From assembly GCA_947167515.1 (NCBI GenBank), contig CAMVIM010000023.1, forward strand, positions 1 through 58,808: 58,808 nt of DNA, written 5' to 3'. The position numbers were made by a program, and so were the translations under genes. Source of the DNA: an uncultured Prevotellaceae bacterium. Lineage in GTDB: Bacteria; Bacteroidota; Bacteroidia; Bacteroidales; Bacteroidaceae. Positions 49,782 through 58,481 of this stretch are shown in pieces. The notes beneath the pieces were generated by a model. It had not been told where the DNA came from. It saw nothing but the letters and a program-made list of their open reading frames with translations, and did not search any database. Position 1 is the stretch's first letter; every line of letters begins with the position of its first letter.

Positions 49782-50657
49782 ATGTTAAGCGTAGAAGAAC
49801 TCAACGACCGACTCATCGACCTCGCCTTTGCAGAAGACATCGGCGATGGCGACCACACCACGCTTTGCTGCATCCCGGCTGATGCCTACGGCGAGAGCAA
49901 ACTCCTCATTAAGGAAGAGGGTATCTTTGCAGGCGTGGAGATTGCCAAGGAAGTGTTCCGCCGCTTTGACCCCACCATGGAGGTGGAAGTATATATTCAG
50001 GACGGTGCCCATGTCAAGCCTGGCGACATCGTCATGTCCGTCAAGGGCAAGGAGCAGAGTCTCCTTCAGACCGAACGCCTCATGCTCAACATCCTCCAGC
50101 GAATGAGCGGCATCGCTACCATGACCCACAAGTATCAGCAGGCACTCATCGATGCAGGCACCAAGACCCGTGTGCTTGACACCCGCAAGACCACGCCCGG
50201 TATGCGTATGCTCGAAAAAGAAGCCGTCAAGATAGGTGGTGGCATGAACCACCGCATCGGACTCTTCGACATGATACTGCTTAAGGACAATCACATCGAC
50301 TTTTGTGGCGGTGTGCATAACGCCATCTCTCGTGCTAAGCAATACTGCAAAGACCACGGAAAAGACCTCAAGATTGAATGTGAGGTGCGCAACTGGAAAG
50401 AGCTTGAGGAGGCCCTTGCCGAAGGGTGCGACCGTATCATGTTCGACAATTTCACCCCCGAAGACACCGAGAAGGCGGTCAAACTCGTGGCTGGTCGTGC
50501 CGAGACCGAATCCTCAGGCGGCATCACCTTCGACACGATGATTCCCTATGCCAAAGCAGGTGTTGACTTCATCTCTTTCGGAGCCTTGACCCATAGCGTG
50601 AAAGGTCTCGATATGAGTTTCAAGGCAGCAGGAAGCGACAAACTCATCATCAAGTAA
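49782..50657 (+). CDS. nadC: Nicotinate-nucleotide pyrophosphorylase (carboxylating)
   Basis: Quinolinate phosphoribosyltransferase: quinolinate plus PRPP gives nicotinate mononucleotide, CO2 and pyrophosphate. 291 residues. Motifs: LAFAEDIGDGDHTT (~13-26), NILQRMSGIATMTHKY (~103-118), RVLDTRKTTPGMRMLEKEAVKIGGGMNHR (~135-163), IECEVRNWKELEEAL and SGGITFDTM. Length is normal. Last gene of the cluster, followed by a strong terminator. Confidence 0.96.
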   Translation: MLSVEELNDRLIDLAFAEDIGDGDHTTLCCIPADAYGESKLLIKEEGIFAGVEIAKEVFRRFDPTMEVEVYIQDGAHVKPGDIVMSVKGKEQSLLQTERLMLNILQRMSGIATMTHKYQQALIDAGTKTRVLDTRKTTPGMRMLEKEAVKIGGGMNHRIGLFDMILLKDNHIDFCGGVHNAISRAKQYCKDHGKDLKIECEVRNWKELEEALAEGCDRIMFDNFTPEDTEKAVKLVAGRAETESSGGITFDTMIPYAKAGVDFISFGALTHSVKGLDMSFKAAGSDKLIIK

Positions 50658-50674
50658 TATCACAAAATCACGAC

Positions 50675-50705
50675 AAGAGAGGAATGCGTTCGGCATTCCT
50701 CTCTT
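50675..50705 (+). terminator. Intrinsic terminator after nadC
   Basis: AAGAGAGGAATGC / GCATTCCTCTCTT, 13-bp stem, 5-nt loop, followed by TTCTTG. Confidence 0.92.
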
Positions 50706-50711
50706 TCTTGT

Positions 50712-51536
50712 TTAGTGTATGTTGATGGGAAAAGTCCAATTCTGTAGATGTTTCGGTTTTCCGTTGATGAGGTACAGCGGGATGAGACCGTTCGTGAGGA
50801 TGTATTGACTTAGCTTCTCTTTCAGTTCGTGAACCATCTGCTGGTTGGACGGTTCCTCTCGCAAAAATTTGATGTTTACGGCTGTCGGCATGTGGTTTTG
50901 ATCAAAGCCTGTGTATTGGGCTCGGAACAGGATGCGCCCACTTATCTCTGGATAGCGTTTGTGCAGTTCCGCACCTAACTTCTTGAGATAATCCATGCAC
51001 TCCTTCTCCTGTTCGTTGTTGACCATCCCCTTGATGAGCACTTTGTTCTCCGACCGTTGCACGGAAACGACCTTTCCACGTTTCACAACAATGAAATCCT
51101 CATGCTCATAGTGGCGGCTAAATCCCATATGCTCGTAGAAAATTATGTTACCCGACACGACTCGCAAGGTATCTGAAAACCACGTTGCAACGGCTCGTTC
51201 CCCTTTGCAATACTTTCGGAGTTCAGGGATGTCCTTGGGCAGGAGTTTCTTCTCTTGTCCAGTCACGACATGGTCAAGGTATAGACATCCGTTCTCAATG
51301 CTCCAATGTCCGACATATCCACGCCAAAGAGCCGTGCTTGGCCACTCCTTCTCCATGCGTTCGTGCCAATTCTTCATATCAGGATTGTCATAAAGAGGAC
51401 AGGTAAGCATCTCATACTCTTTTCCACCCCATACAATCCTTTCGCCCTCCTGTCCTGTGGCAGAGGCGGTGGAAAGACAAGTTACCCATACGATGAGGGA
51501 AACAAAAAGCGTGTATCTGTGTTCTTTTCTCATCAT
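50712..51536 (-). CDS. Exported protein of unknown function
   Basis: 274 residues from ATG 51536 (51533 also possible). Signal peptide with FVSLIVWVTCLSTASA. The mature protein contains WSIENGCLYLDHVVTG and a C-terminal TonB-C-like pattern (YPEISGRILFRAQYTGF ... AVNIKFLREEP), but I cannot assign a domain with confidence. Promoter TAACTTTG on the minus strand at 51567-51574 supports the start. Convergent with nadC. Confidence 0.6.
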   Translation of the reverse strand: MMRKEHRYTLFVSLIVWVTCLSTASATGQEGERIVWGGKEYEMLTCPLYDNPDMKNWHERMEKEWPSTALWRGYVGHWSIENGCLYLDHVVTGQEKKLLPKDIPELRKYCKGERAVATWFSDTLRVVSGNIIFYEHMGFSRHYEHEDFIVVKRGKVVSVQRSENKVLIKGMVNNEQEKECMDYLKKLGAELHKRYPEISGRILFRAQYTGFDQNHMPTAVNIKFLREEPSNQQMVHELKEKLSQYILTNGLIPLYLINGKPKHLQNWTFPINIH

Positions 51537-51608
51537 CAAGAAAAATGAAGAAGTTTTATCTGAGGGCAAAGTTACGAATTAAACACTTCGCTTGCAATTT
51601 TTTTTGCT

Positions 51609-52229
51609 TTATTTAACTTCATGTATTCTCTTTTGCAACTCCTCCAAGAATTGTGCAGCGTCTCCACCATCCATTTGGGCATGGTGAAACTGGAAAGAGA
51701 TGGGGAGGGTCGTCTTTAGCCAACCATGCTTGTAGCGTCCCCATGCAAGGAAAGGATTGTTGAAGATGCCGCTGTATTGGTTCACGATGCAGTCAAGTTC
51801 CGTTTCCACTATGGCTGATGTACCCACAATCATCGCCTCTTCATTCGTGATGTCGTGGCAAGTCTCTGCTGCTTGATGCGTCAGAGAGTCATAGTCACGG
51901 CTGAACTGCTCCATATCATCGCTGAAGGGAATGTCGCAAGTGCTGATGCCCCCTTTCGTGTTGTTCACAATCACATTGATGGCCAAGCGGTCATATCTGA
52001 ACAGGTTCCCCTGTTGAGGCAGCAGGTAAAACTCGTCTATCCGACTTGCCGCCTTGCCGATGCACCAGCACAGGAGCATGTTGAACTTCAAACCACTCCG
52101 TTTGCTCACCTTATATAGATGCGTCACATCGAAAGTCTTGACAAGCGTCACCATTGGCATTGGCGACTGCATCCACATCTCGAAAGCCTGAGCCCTGCTT
52201 GTGTCCTTGGGATTGATTTCCTCTTTCAT
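51609..52229 (-). CDS. Chloramphenicol acetyltransferase-like acyltransferase
   Basis: 206 residues with the CAT fold. The active-site motif is SFQFHHAQMDGGDAAQFLEEL (~180-200), where the second His of HHxxxDG is the catalytic base; FNMLLCWCIGKAASRI and FLAWGRY also match the family. Chromosomal CAT-like proteins of Bacteroidota act on unknown acceptors, so antibiotic resistance should not be inferred. Monocistronic, promoter TATCTTTG on the minus strand at 52293-52300. Confidence 0.82.
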   Translation of the reverse strand: MKEEINPKDTSRAQAFEMWMQSPMPMVTLVKTFDVTHLYKVSKRSGLKFNMLLCWCIGKAASRIDEFYLLPQQGNLFRYDRLAINVIVNNTKGGISTCDIPFSDDMEQFSRDYDSLTHQAAETCHDITNEEAMIVGTSAIVETELDCIVNQYSGIFNNPFLAWGRYKHGWLKTTLPISFQFHHAQMDGGDAAQFLEELQKRIHEVK

Positions 52230-52369
52230 CTTCTTGTCAGGTTATCCAAAGCAATCATCTTTTTCATTTCCATGTATGATGTTTTGGCGCAGCAAAGATA
52301 CGTATAGTTTCTGAATCCACCAAACTTCAGGGATAATCTGCATGAATTTGTGACGAGTTGTATCAGGAA

Positions 52370-52774
52370 CTAAGCCTCTTCGTTCAAGGCTTCCACGTCC
52401 TCAAAGTCCATTTTCCTCAAGGTCTCCTGAAATTCCTTGTGGGGATAAAAGCGCACTTTCACCGTGTGTACACTTTGGCGACCCAACTGTTCGGGTGACT
52501 CGGCACTCGACGCATTGAACACAGGGCGAAGTGTGCCAATGCCGCTAATCTGTACACTATGCCCTAAGGTCAGATAGTGACGCAGACGGTCTGACATGGC
52601 ACAAGCGATGCCTTTCACTTGTGCCTGAGCCACTCCTTGTGACAGCATGCACTCTTTCACGAATTCTTCGAACGAGACAGGTTTCGGACACACCTGTTGC
52701 ATCAGCCAAGCCTCACGTGTTGTGTGGTCAGGGTTGATAATGTTTCTTTTCACTTTACGGTAAGCAATACTCAT
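52370..52774 (-). CDS. HU/HIG-type DNA-binding protein
   Basis: 134 residues. Resembles the Bacteroidota variant of the HU fold: conserved VCPKPVSFEEFVKECMLSQGVAQAQVKGIACAMSDRL, then the GHSVQISGIGTLRPVF hairpin and a KVRFYPHKEFQETLRKM end. The long DNA-embracing arms of HU are represented by the Ser-rich FNASSAESPEQLGRQSVHTV loop. Likely binds DNA non-specifically or stabilises nucleoprotein structures. Promoter TATCTTTG (52864-52871, minus), giving a leader of ~80 nt. Confidence 0.82.
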   Translation of the reverse strand: MSIAYRKVKRNIINPDHTTREAWLMQQVCPKPVSFEEFVKECMLSQGVAQAQVKGIACAMSDRLRHYLTLGHSVQISGIGTLRPVFNASSAESPEQLGRQSVHTVKVRFYPHKEFQETLRKMDFEDVEALNEEA

Positions 52775-52980
52775 GGTAATAAATGTTTTTAAGGGTTAGT
52801 ACTAAGGTTAATAATGAGGGTTAACGAAAACTTTCAACTGTGTTTTTCTTCCGTTTTCCGCTGCAAAGATACAACATTTTTTCGCAAAAGTCAATACCTT
52901 TTTGCAAGTGGTTCATATAGAGTGGATTGTGAGTTACTTCTTGAATTGTATGGGCTTCGTCTTCTATGCATCCACACAGC

Positions 52981-53043
52981 CGTACCCCTCGACTGCACCA
53001 CATCGTACCCCTCGGGTACGGCATGGCGTAGCCGAGGGGTACG
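52981..53043. repeat. Palindrome-framed 23-bp repeat element
   Basis: CGTACCCCTCG occurs at 52981 and 53004 (23 bp apart) and in inverse form at 53033-53043. CATCGTACCCCTCGG (53001-53015) is exactly inverted at 53032-53046. The rest of the 293-bp gap has the HU promoter only. Confidence 0.82.
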
Positions 53044-53067
53044 ATGTTTGTTCCTTGTGTGGTGAAG

Positions 53068-55122
53068 TTATTGTTTCATTCTTTCCAGCAGACCCGCCAA
53101 TGCGTCAAGGTCTATCGGGTCGGCATTGACGTCAAGCAGTGTGCCATCGCGGTCGATGAGTTTGTAGGTGGGGTAGCCATTCACGCCGATATAGTTTTCT
53201 ACGGCACTCTGCTGCTCGTCGGGCAGGTTGTAATGAACCACGTTGTTGCCCTCCACCTTGTACTCCTTGATGACGTTCTTCCACGACTCGTTGCTGCTAT
53301 GGTTGCAGAGGTAGAGATAGACGATGTCGAAGTCCTTCAGCCGCTCGTATTCCTCCTGCGAGTGGGAGAGGCGCATCTTGCAGGGAGCGCACCATGTGCC
53401 CCAAATATCGACGAGGATGATTTTGCCCTTGTAAGGCTCAATGATTTTGCGGAAAATCTTCTCGCCGTCGCTCATGTTCTTCACGGCATCGTTCGATTTT
53501 ATGTTGTCCTCGTTCGAGAGTTTGCTTTTGCCTATCTGTTCATATTTGTCGTTGATGGAATACACGGCATGGAGAGCGGCGGGCATGTGGATGTGCTCGT
53601 CGGCAAAGGCGAGAAGTTCCTTGCTGAGCGGCTTGCGACTCCAATCGATGTCTTGGCGGATGAGTCGGCAGAGCATGATGTCTTGTGCCGTCGCTGACCA
53701 TTCGTGCTCGTTCATTTCTTTCACCATCTGCTCCAATTCGCGTTTCCTGAATTTTTGGAGTGAGTAGTCTTCGTATTTAGGGCTTCGATTCTGTATGGCG
53801 ACCACGGCTTTCACAAAGTCGTTCTTGCCAAATTCATCGTCAATCAACTTCTCTTGCACGCTGTCTGGAGCGTTTTGTCTTTTCTCCCAATATGTGGGAT
53901 ATGCCTCGTCGTACTGCCTGATGGCTTCCCTGTCTTTGGCTGACAAGTTGACGATGCCGTCCCTCTCGGCTTGATCCATGATCCATTTCATTGAAAAGTC
54001 AATCTTGTCCTGAGCCGTATTATTCAGAAGGAAAGCATAGTCTTTGAAGAACTGCGAGAATGTGTATGCATCCATCGTATATGGCTCGGCAAATTCTTTC
54101 CAATACTCCTCTTCCACCGCCTTGCTGTATTCCTCGGGCACCTTATAGTTGGGCGCAAGATACATGCCCTGTGTCAAGATGCGGGCGTAGTTAGTCAATA
54201 TCTTGTTGCGATAGAAGACACGGTAACGTTCTGAGAGGGTGGAATGCTGGCGGCACACTTCGTCCAGTTGCTGCATGGTCTCTTTTGTCTGCATCCTGAC
54301 GCTGTCGAGGATGTCCATGACTGTCCCCATCTTCTCCAATCTCTCCCCACCGTATGAGTGGATGGAGATGTCGTGGGCATTGACCTCGTTCTGCAAACGG
54401 GCATTCTTGCCCATGAAGAGCTTCTTCCTGTTCTGTAGGTCAATCCAAAGGAAATACGTCTCGTTGGGTTCCGCCACCACTCTCGCCCACCATCCGTTGC
54501 CTTCAAGATAGAAGGATGTTGTGTTCTCTATCGGTATCCGCAGTTCGAAATGGTTGTAGGAATCTATCGGTGCCGTGAACGATGGCACTTCGTCTGTCAG
54601 GATGTTGGCCATCATCTCGACGGACACCTCATTGCTATTCCCCTCTTTCCCCTCTGCCTTGTTCTTCAGCCAGTTCACGACAGCAGGCAGGGGGCGCACC
54701 CATCCGATGATGGTCACGCTGTCACCCTCACGATAGTTATTGTTGGCAATTGTGTCGCAAGTGTCCCTCTCGGGGTAGTCGGGCATATACCAGCCATTGT
54801 CGATGAGGCTGCAATCATACTGTTTGTCACCGATGGTAATGGTGCGCTTGCCGTCCTGATTGCTGCCGAGACTGATGTCGATGCTGTTCAAGCCATAGTT
54901 TGCTTGTAAGGTGTACGCTCCATCGCGCTCTTCCATCTTCGAGATGCCCCACACCTTGCAGTCGTAGATTACTCTGTCCTCGGTCAGTCCTATCAGCCAC
55001 TCGCCCGTCTTGTCGTTGCGCCAATAGGTGTCCATGATGTCGTTGCCGCTGCATGCGCTCAACAGAAAGAGCATCATGGCAAATAAAAAGCAATGTGGTT
55101 TCTTTACAATAGAAAGCTTCAT
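53068..55122 (-). CDS. TlpA-like thioredoxin-fold lipoprotein
   Basis: 684 residues from ATG 55122. Lipoprotein signal peptide with lipobox LLSAC at ~22-26. A long middle (~100-540) has no recognised domain (helical, charged; includes WYMPDYPERDTCDT). The C-terminal ~140 residues are a TlpA/ResA-type thioredoxin domain with active site WGTWCAPCKMRL, probably reducing or isomerising disulphides in the periplasm. Follows the SDR gene by 47 bp and may share its transcript. The open frame continues upstream into the SDR gene, but that extension is Pro/His-rich antisense-like sequence and is rejected. Confidence 0.8.
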   Translation of the reverse strand: MKLSIVKKPHCFLFAMMLFLLSACSGNDIMDTYWRNDKTGEWLIGLTEDRVIYDCKVWGISKMEERDGAYTLQANYGLNSIDISLGSNQDGKRTITIGDKQYDCSLIDNGWYMPDYPERDTCDTIANNNYREGDSVTIIGWVRPLPAVVNWLKNKAEGKEGNSNEVSVEMMANILTDEVPSFTAPIDSYNHFELRIPIENTTSFYLEGNGWWARVVAEPNETYFLWIDLQNRKKLFMGKNARLQNEVNAHDISIHSYGGERLEKMGTVMDILDSVRMQTKETMQQLDEVCRQHSTLSERYRVFYRNKILTNYARILTQGMYLAPNYKVPEEYSKAVEEEYWKEFAEPYTMDAYTFSQFFKDYAFLLNNTAQDKIDFSMKWIMDQAERDGIVNLSAKDREAIRQYDEAYPTYWEKRQNAPDSVQEKLIDDEFGKNDFVKAVVAIQNRSPKYEDYSLQKFRKRELEQMVKEMNEHEWSATAQDIMLCRLIRQDIDWSRKPLSKELLAFADEHIHMPAALHAVYSINDKYEQIGKSKLSNEDNIKSNDAVKNMSDGEKIFRKIIEPYKGKIILVDIWGTWCAPCKMRLSHSQEEYERLKDFDIVYLYLCNHSSNESWKNVIKEYKVEGNNVVHYNLPDEQQSAVENYIGVNGYPTYKLIDRDGTLLDVNADPIDLDALAGLLERMKQ

Positions 55123-55169
55123 GTTTGATTGAATAATGTATAGTTTTTGAATGGAAAAAAGTCCAAGGG

Positions 55170-55922
55170 TCATTTCGACACCACTTTCAACCTCACCCAC
55201 AACCATCGGGGTACGAGTCGCCAGAAAAAGACGAGGAGGCGATAGCGCCAGTCGATGGTGATGATGGAGCGATTGGAACGGATGCCTTTGGTAATGGAGA
55301 GGGCAACGCGGTGCGGGTCGAGTTGGAGAGGGTAGTGATGTCCGTCGGAAAGGAGGGGAGTGCGGACAAAGCCAGGACGAATGTCGTGGAGGTGGATGTG
55401 ATGGATGCCTCGGATGTGGCAGAGCTGGGTGAGACATTCCATGTAGTGGTTGATGTAGCGTTTGGTGGAGGAATAGGCTGGGGCAGCCCCTAATCCTCGT
55501 GTGCCAGCGATGCTGCTGATGACGGCGAGGTGAGCTTCACGGTCAGGATGCTCCATGAAATAGTGGAAGGCGGTATCGACCATCTGGGTGAAGCCTGTCA
55601 CGTTGGTGGCTACAGTTGCCATCTCCTTCTCTATGTTGAAGGATGGGTTTTGGTAACCCACTCCAGCACTGTGAAAATAGAGATCCATGCCGCCCGTCTT
55701 TCCGATGAGGGTGAGGAGGCGGCGAGGGGCATCCTCCTTGGTGATGTCGATGCACTCGGTGGCAACTACGTCGAGGTTCTTGCTCTGAATCTGCTGCAGT
55801 CGTTCTTGCCGACGACCGGCAATGCCCACCTGCCAGCCTTGCGCAGTGAGCACCTTCACCATCTCGAGTCCGATGCCCGATGTGGCTCCGATGATGATGG
55901 CTTTCTTCTGTGCTGTCTTCAT
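55170..55922 (-). CDS. SDR-family NAD(P)-dependent oxidoreductase
   Basis: 250 residues (ATG 55931 gives 253). Classical short-chain dehydrogenase: cofactor motif GATSGIG (~10-16), catalytic Ser/Tyr/Lys in VISSIAGTRG and YSSTKRYI (YxxxK, ~150-157), and an Arg-rich C-terminus. The acceptor substrate is not predictable. Promoter TATCTTTG (55947-55954, minus), so the start lies very near the 5' end of the message; 55922 leaves a more reasonable leader. Probably co-transcribed with the TlpA-like gene. Confidence 0.87.
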   Translation of the reverse strand: MKTAQKKAIIIGATSGIGLEMVKVLTAQGWQVGIAGRRQERLQQIQSKNLDVVATECIDITKEDAPRRLLTLIGKTGGMDLYFHSAGVGYQNPSFNIEKEMATVATNVTGFTQMVDTAFHYFMEHPDREAHLAVISSIAGTRGLGAAPAYSSTKRYINHYMECLTQLCHIRGIHHIHLHDIRPGFVRTPLLSDGHHYPLQLDPHRVALSITKGIRSNRSIITIDWRYRLLVFFWRLVPRWLWVRLKVVSK

Positions 55923-56011
55923 GCCCTTCATTGTTTTTTGTGGTTGCAAAGATAGGGCTTTTCCTTGAATCGGCGACCTTCTTGTGCCTATTTTTTCGTG
56001 TGGCGAGCATG

Positions 56012-56051
56012 AAAAAAGGGGAGGAACTCCCATATGGAATGTTCCCCCCCT
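56012..56051 (-). terminator. Terminator of glnN
   Basis: In minus-strand sense GGGG-GGAAC ... GTTCC-T-CCCC stem (about 56018-56051), followed by TTTTTT (56017-56012). Confidence 0.78.
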
Positions 56052-56078
56052 TCCGTATTGGAAGAATGATTTTTTTTA

Positions 56079-58265
56079 TTAGTTGATAAACAGCAGTTCG
56101 CGGTACTTTGGCAGTGGCCAGAGGTCGTTGTCCACCACTTCTTCGAGTTTGTCGATAGGACGACGGATAGCGAAGAGTGATTCAGCAATCTCGTGGTAGG
56201 CAAGAGCCTTCTCACGCTCATCCTCAATCTTGTTGGCAGCCTTGCGGGCATCCACCATGGCAGCACACTTGGTGCGTACCTCCTCGATGAGCTTGGTCAC
56301 ACGCTGGAGCAATGCCAATTCTGTCTGTGCCATAGACTCGAAGTCCTCTGGATAGAGCGCCTTGAGCTGAGTGACGATGTTGAGCAGACGGGTCTTGTAG
56401 GCGAGGGCAGCAGGGATGATGTGGTTCTGAGCCATACGTCCCATCACACGTGCCTCGATCTGCACCTTCTTCGTGTAAGTCTCCCACTTCACCTCGTTAC
56501 GAGCCTTCAATTCAGCCTCGGTATAAACACCTGTGTGGGTGAACATCCCCACAGAAGCAGGTTTTGTGAACTGGTCGAACATGAGTGGCACACTGATTTC
56601 GGTGTCCAAACCGCGACGCTTAGCCTCTGCCTTCCATTCGTCGGTGTAACCGTTACCATCGAAGCAAACCGTGTTGATGATGCTGGAAATGAGGGGTTTC
56701 AGCACGTCCATGAAGGCGATGTTCATTGGCTTGCCTGCAGCGATTTCCTTATCCACGGCAGCCTTGAAAGCGGTGAGTTGTTCAGCAACAGCAGCGTTCA
56801 GCGTAGTCATGGCACCAGCGCAGTTTGCACTTGAACCTACAGCACGGAACTCGAAGCGGTTACCTGTGAAGGCGAATGGGCTTGTACGGTTACGGTCGGT
56901 GTTGTCGATGAAGATTTCAGGAATCTCGACCAGACCTACAGACTTCTCCTTCTTGCCGGCAATCTCGATAGGCGTGTCAGATGGCACTTCGAGCAACTTG
57001 TGCAGCACCTGAGTCATCGTGTGTCCGAGGAACGAAGAGATGATGGCTGGAGGAGCCTCGTTGGCACCCAGACGGTGAGCGTTGGTTGCAGTGGCGATAG
57101 AGGCCTTCAACAGGGCGTTGTGCTTCTGCACAGCCACCAGCACATTCACGAAGAACGTCACAAACTGGAGGTTGCCCATCGCATCCTTACCAGGAGCGAG
57201 GAGGAGTGTGCCTGTGTCCGTACCGAGTGACCAGTTGTTGTGCTTACCCGAGCCGTTGATGCCAGCGAATGGCTTCTCGTGCAACAGGAGCACAAAGCCG
57301 TGCTTGCGGGCAATCTGCTGCATCAGGTTCATCATCATCTGGTTTTGGTCATTGGAGAGGTTGGTCTCACCGAAGATAGGTGCCAACTCGAACTGGTTGG
57401 GTGCCACCTCGTTATGACGGGTCTTCAATGGAATGCCGTGACGGTAACCTGCTATCTCCACGTCCTTCATGAACTCCATCACACGTGATGGGATGGCACC
57501 GAAGTAGTGGTCATCCAACTGCTGGTTCTTCGAAGATTCATGTCCCATCAGGGTTCTGCCTGTCAACATCAGGTCGGGACGAGCCGCATAGAGATCCTCA
57601 TCCACGAGGAAGTACTCCTGCTCCCATCCGAGGTAAGAATACACCTTCTTCACCTTCGGGTCGAACATCTGACAGATAGGCACAGCAGCATCGCTCACAG
57701 CCTTCAGAGACTTCTTCAATGGGGTCTTGTAGTCGAGGGCTTCACCTGTGTAAGAGATGAAAACTGTTGGGATACAGAGCGTGTCATCCTGAATGAACAC
57801 AGGAGACGTAGGGTCCCATGCTGTGTAACCACGAGCCTCGAAAGTGGCACGGATACCACCACTTGGGAACGAACTTGCATCAGGCTCCTGCTGAATGAGT
57901 GACTTACCGCCAAACTCCTCCAACATACCGCCCTTGCCGTCATACTCCATCAGTGAGTCATGCTTCTCGGCAGTACCCTCGGTCAGTGGCTGGAACCAGT
58001 GTGTGATATGCGTCACACCATGCTCCATAGCCCAAGTCTTCATGCCGTCAGCCACCTCGTCAGCAATGGTGCGGTCAAGTTGATGTCCGTTGTCGATGCA
58101 GTCGATGAGTGCCTCATAAGTCTCTGTGCTCAGATACTTACGCATCTTCTCGCGGTTGAAAACTAACTCTCCGAAATACTCAGATGTTTTCTTCTCAGGA
58201 GTCTCGGCAGGCACCGCCTTCTTCTTGAAAGCGTCCTGTACAACGTCAAATCTTAGTTTGCTCAT
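56079..58265 (-). CDS. glnN: Glutamine synthetase type III
   Basis: ATP-dependent synthesis of glutamine from glutamate and ammonia; main ammonia assimilation enzyme in many Bacteroidales. 728 residues, as expected for type III (types I and II are ~450 and ~370). Type III hallmarks include THWFQPLTEGTAEKHDSL (~83-100), FPSGGIRATFEARGYTAWDPTSP and the GINGSGKHNNWSLGTDTGT motif that holds the ATP site (~335-355). It is downstream of asnB on the same strand, so glutamine and asparagine synthesis are linked in the genome. Confidence 0.97.
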   Translation of the reverse strand: MSKLRFDVVQDAFKKKAVPAETPEKKTSEYFGELVFNREKMRKYLSTETYEALIDCIDNGHQLDRTIADEVADGMKTWAMEHGVTHITHWFQPLTEGTAEKHDSLMEYDGKGGMLEEFGGKSLIQQEPDASSFPSGGIRATFEARGYTAWDPTSPVFIQDDTLCIPTVFISYTGEALDYKTPLKKSLKAVSDAAVPICQMFDPKVKKVYSYLGWEQEYFLVDEDLYAARPDLMLTGRTLMGHESSKNQQLDDHYFGAIPSRVMEFMKDVEIAGYRHGIPLKTRHNEVAPNQFELAPIFGETNLSNDQNQMMMNLMQQIARKHGFVLLLHEKPFAGINGSGKHNNWSLGTDTGTLLLAPGKDAMGNLQFVTFFVNVLVAVQKHNALLKASIATATNAHRLGANEAPPAIISSFLGHTMTQVLHKLLEVPSDTPIEIAGKKEKSVGLVEIPEIFIDNTDRNRTSPFAFTGNRFEFRAVGSSANCAGAMTTLNAAVAEQLTAFKAAVDKEIAAGKPMNIAFMDVLKPLISSIINTVCFDGNGYTDEWKAEAKRRGLDTEISVPLMFDQFTKPASVGMFTHTGVYTEAELKARNEVKWETYTKKVQIEARVMGRMAQNHIIPAALAYKTRLLNIVTQLKALYPEDFESMAQTELALLQRVTKLIEEVRTKCAAMVDARKAANKIEDEREKALAYHEIAESLFAIRRPIDKLEEVVDNDLWPLPKYRELLFIN

Positions 58266-58324
58266 AGTTGTGTCTGTGTTTAGTTGTTTATATGTTACTA
58301 AAGTTTCGCAAGCTCCACTTTTTT

Positions 58325-58466
58325 GAAGTTAAAGAAGTTAGAGAAGTTAAAGAAGTTAGAGACGAATGTCATGCTGCTGTATTCATTGTCAGAAGGTATC
58401 GACGATACTCATTGACTATAGCATTTGTCTTTAACTTCTAAGCGAAGCGATAACTTCTTTAACTTC
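58325..58466. repeat. Palindromic element with 9-bp GAAGTT repeats
   Basis: GAAGTT recurs every 9 bp (58325, 58334, 58343, 58352); inverse AACTTC copies are at 58433, 58452 and 58461. The end segments 58325-58340 and 58451-58466 are exact 16-bp inverse copies. It fills most of the 216-bp gap between asnB and glnN. Confidence 0.82.
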
Positions 58467-58481
58467 TATAACTCCTTCATG

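Noticed and set aside
51609-52229. Antibiotic resistance gene
   Set aside because: CAT-like fold only; chromosomal context and lack of mobile DNA give no support for chloramphenicol resistance.
55123-55437. N-terminal extension of the TlpA-like protein
   Set aside because: Pro/His/Ser-rich sequence typical of an antisense or out-of-frame read through the SDR gene; the lipoprotein signal starts at 55122.
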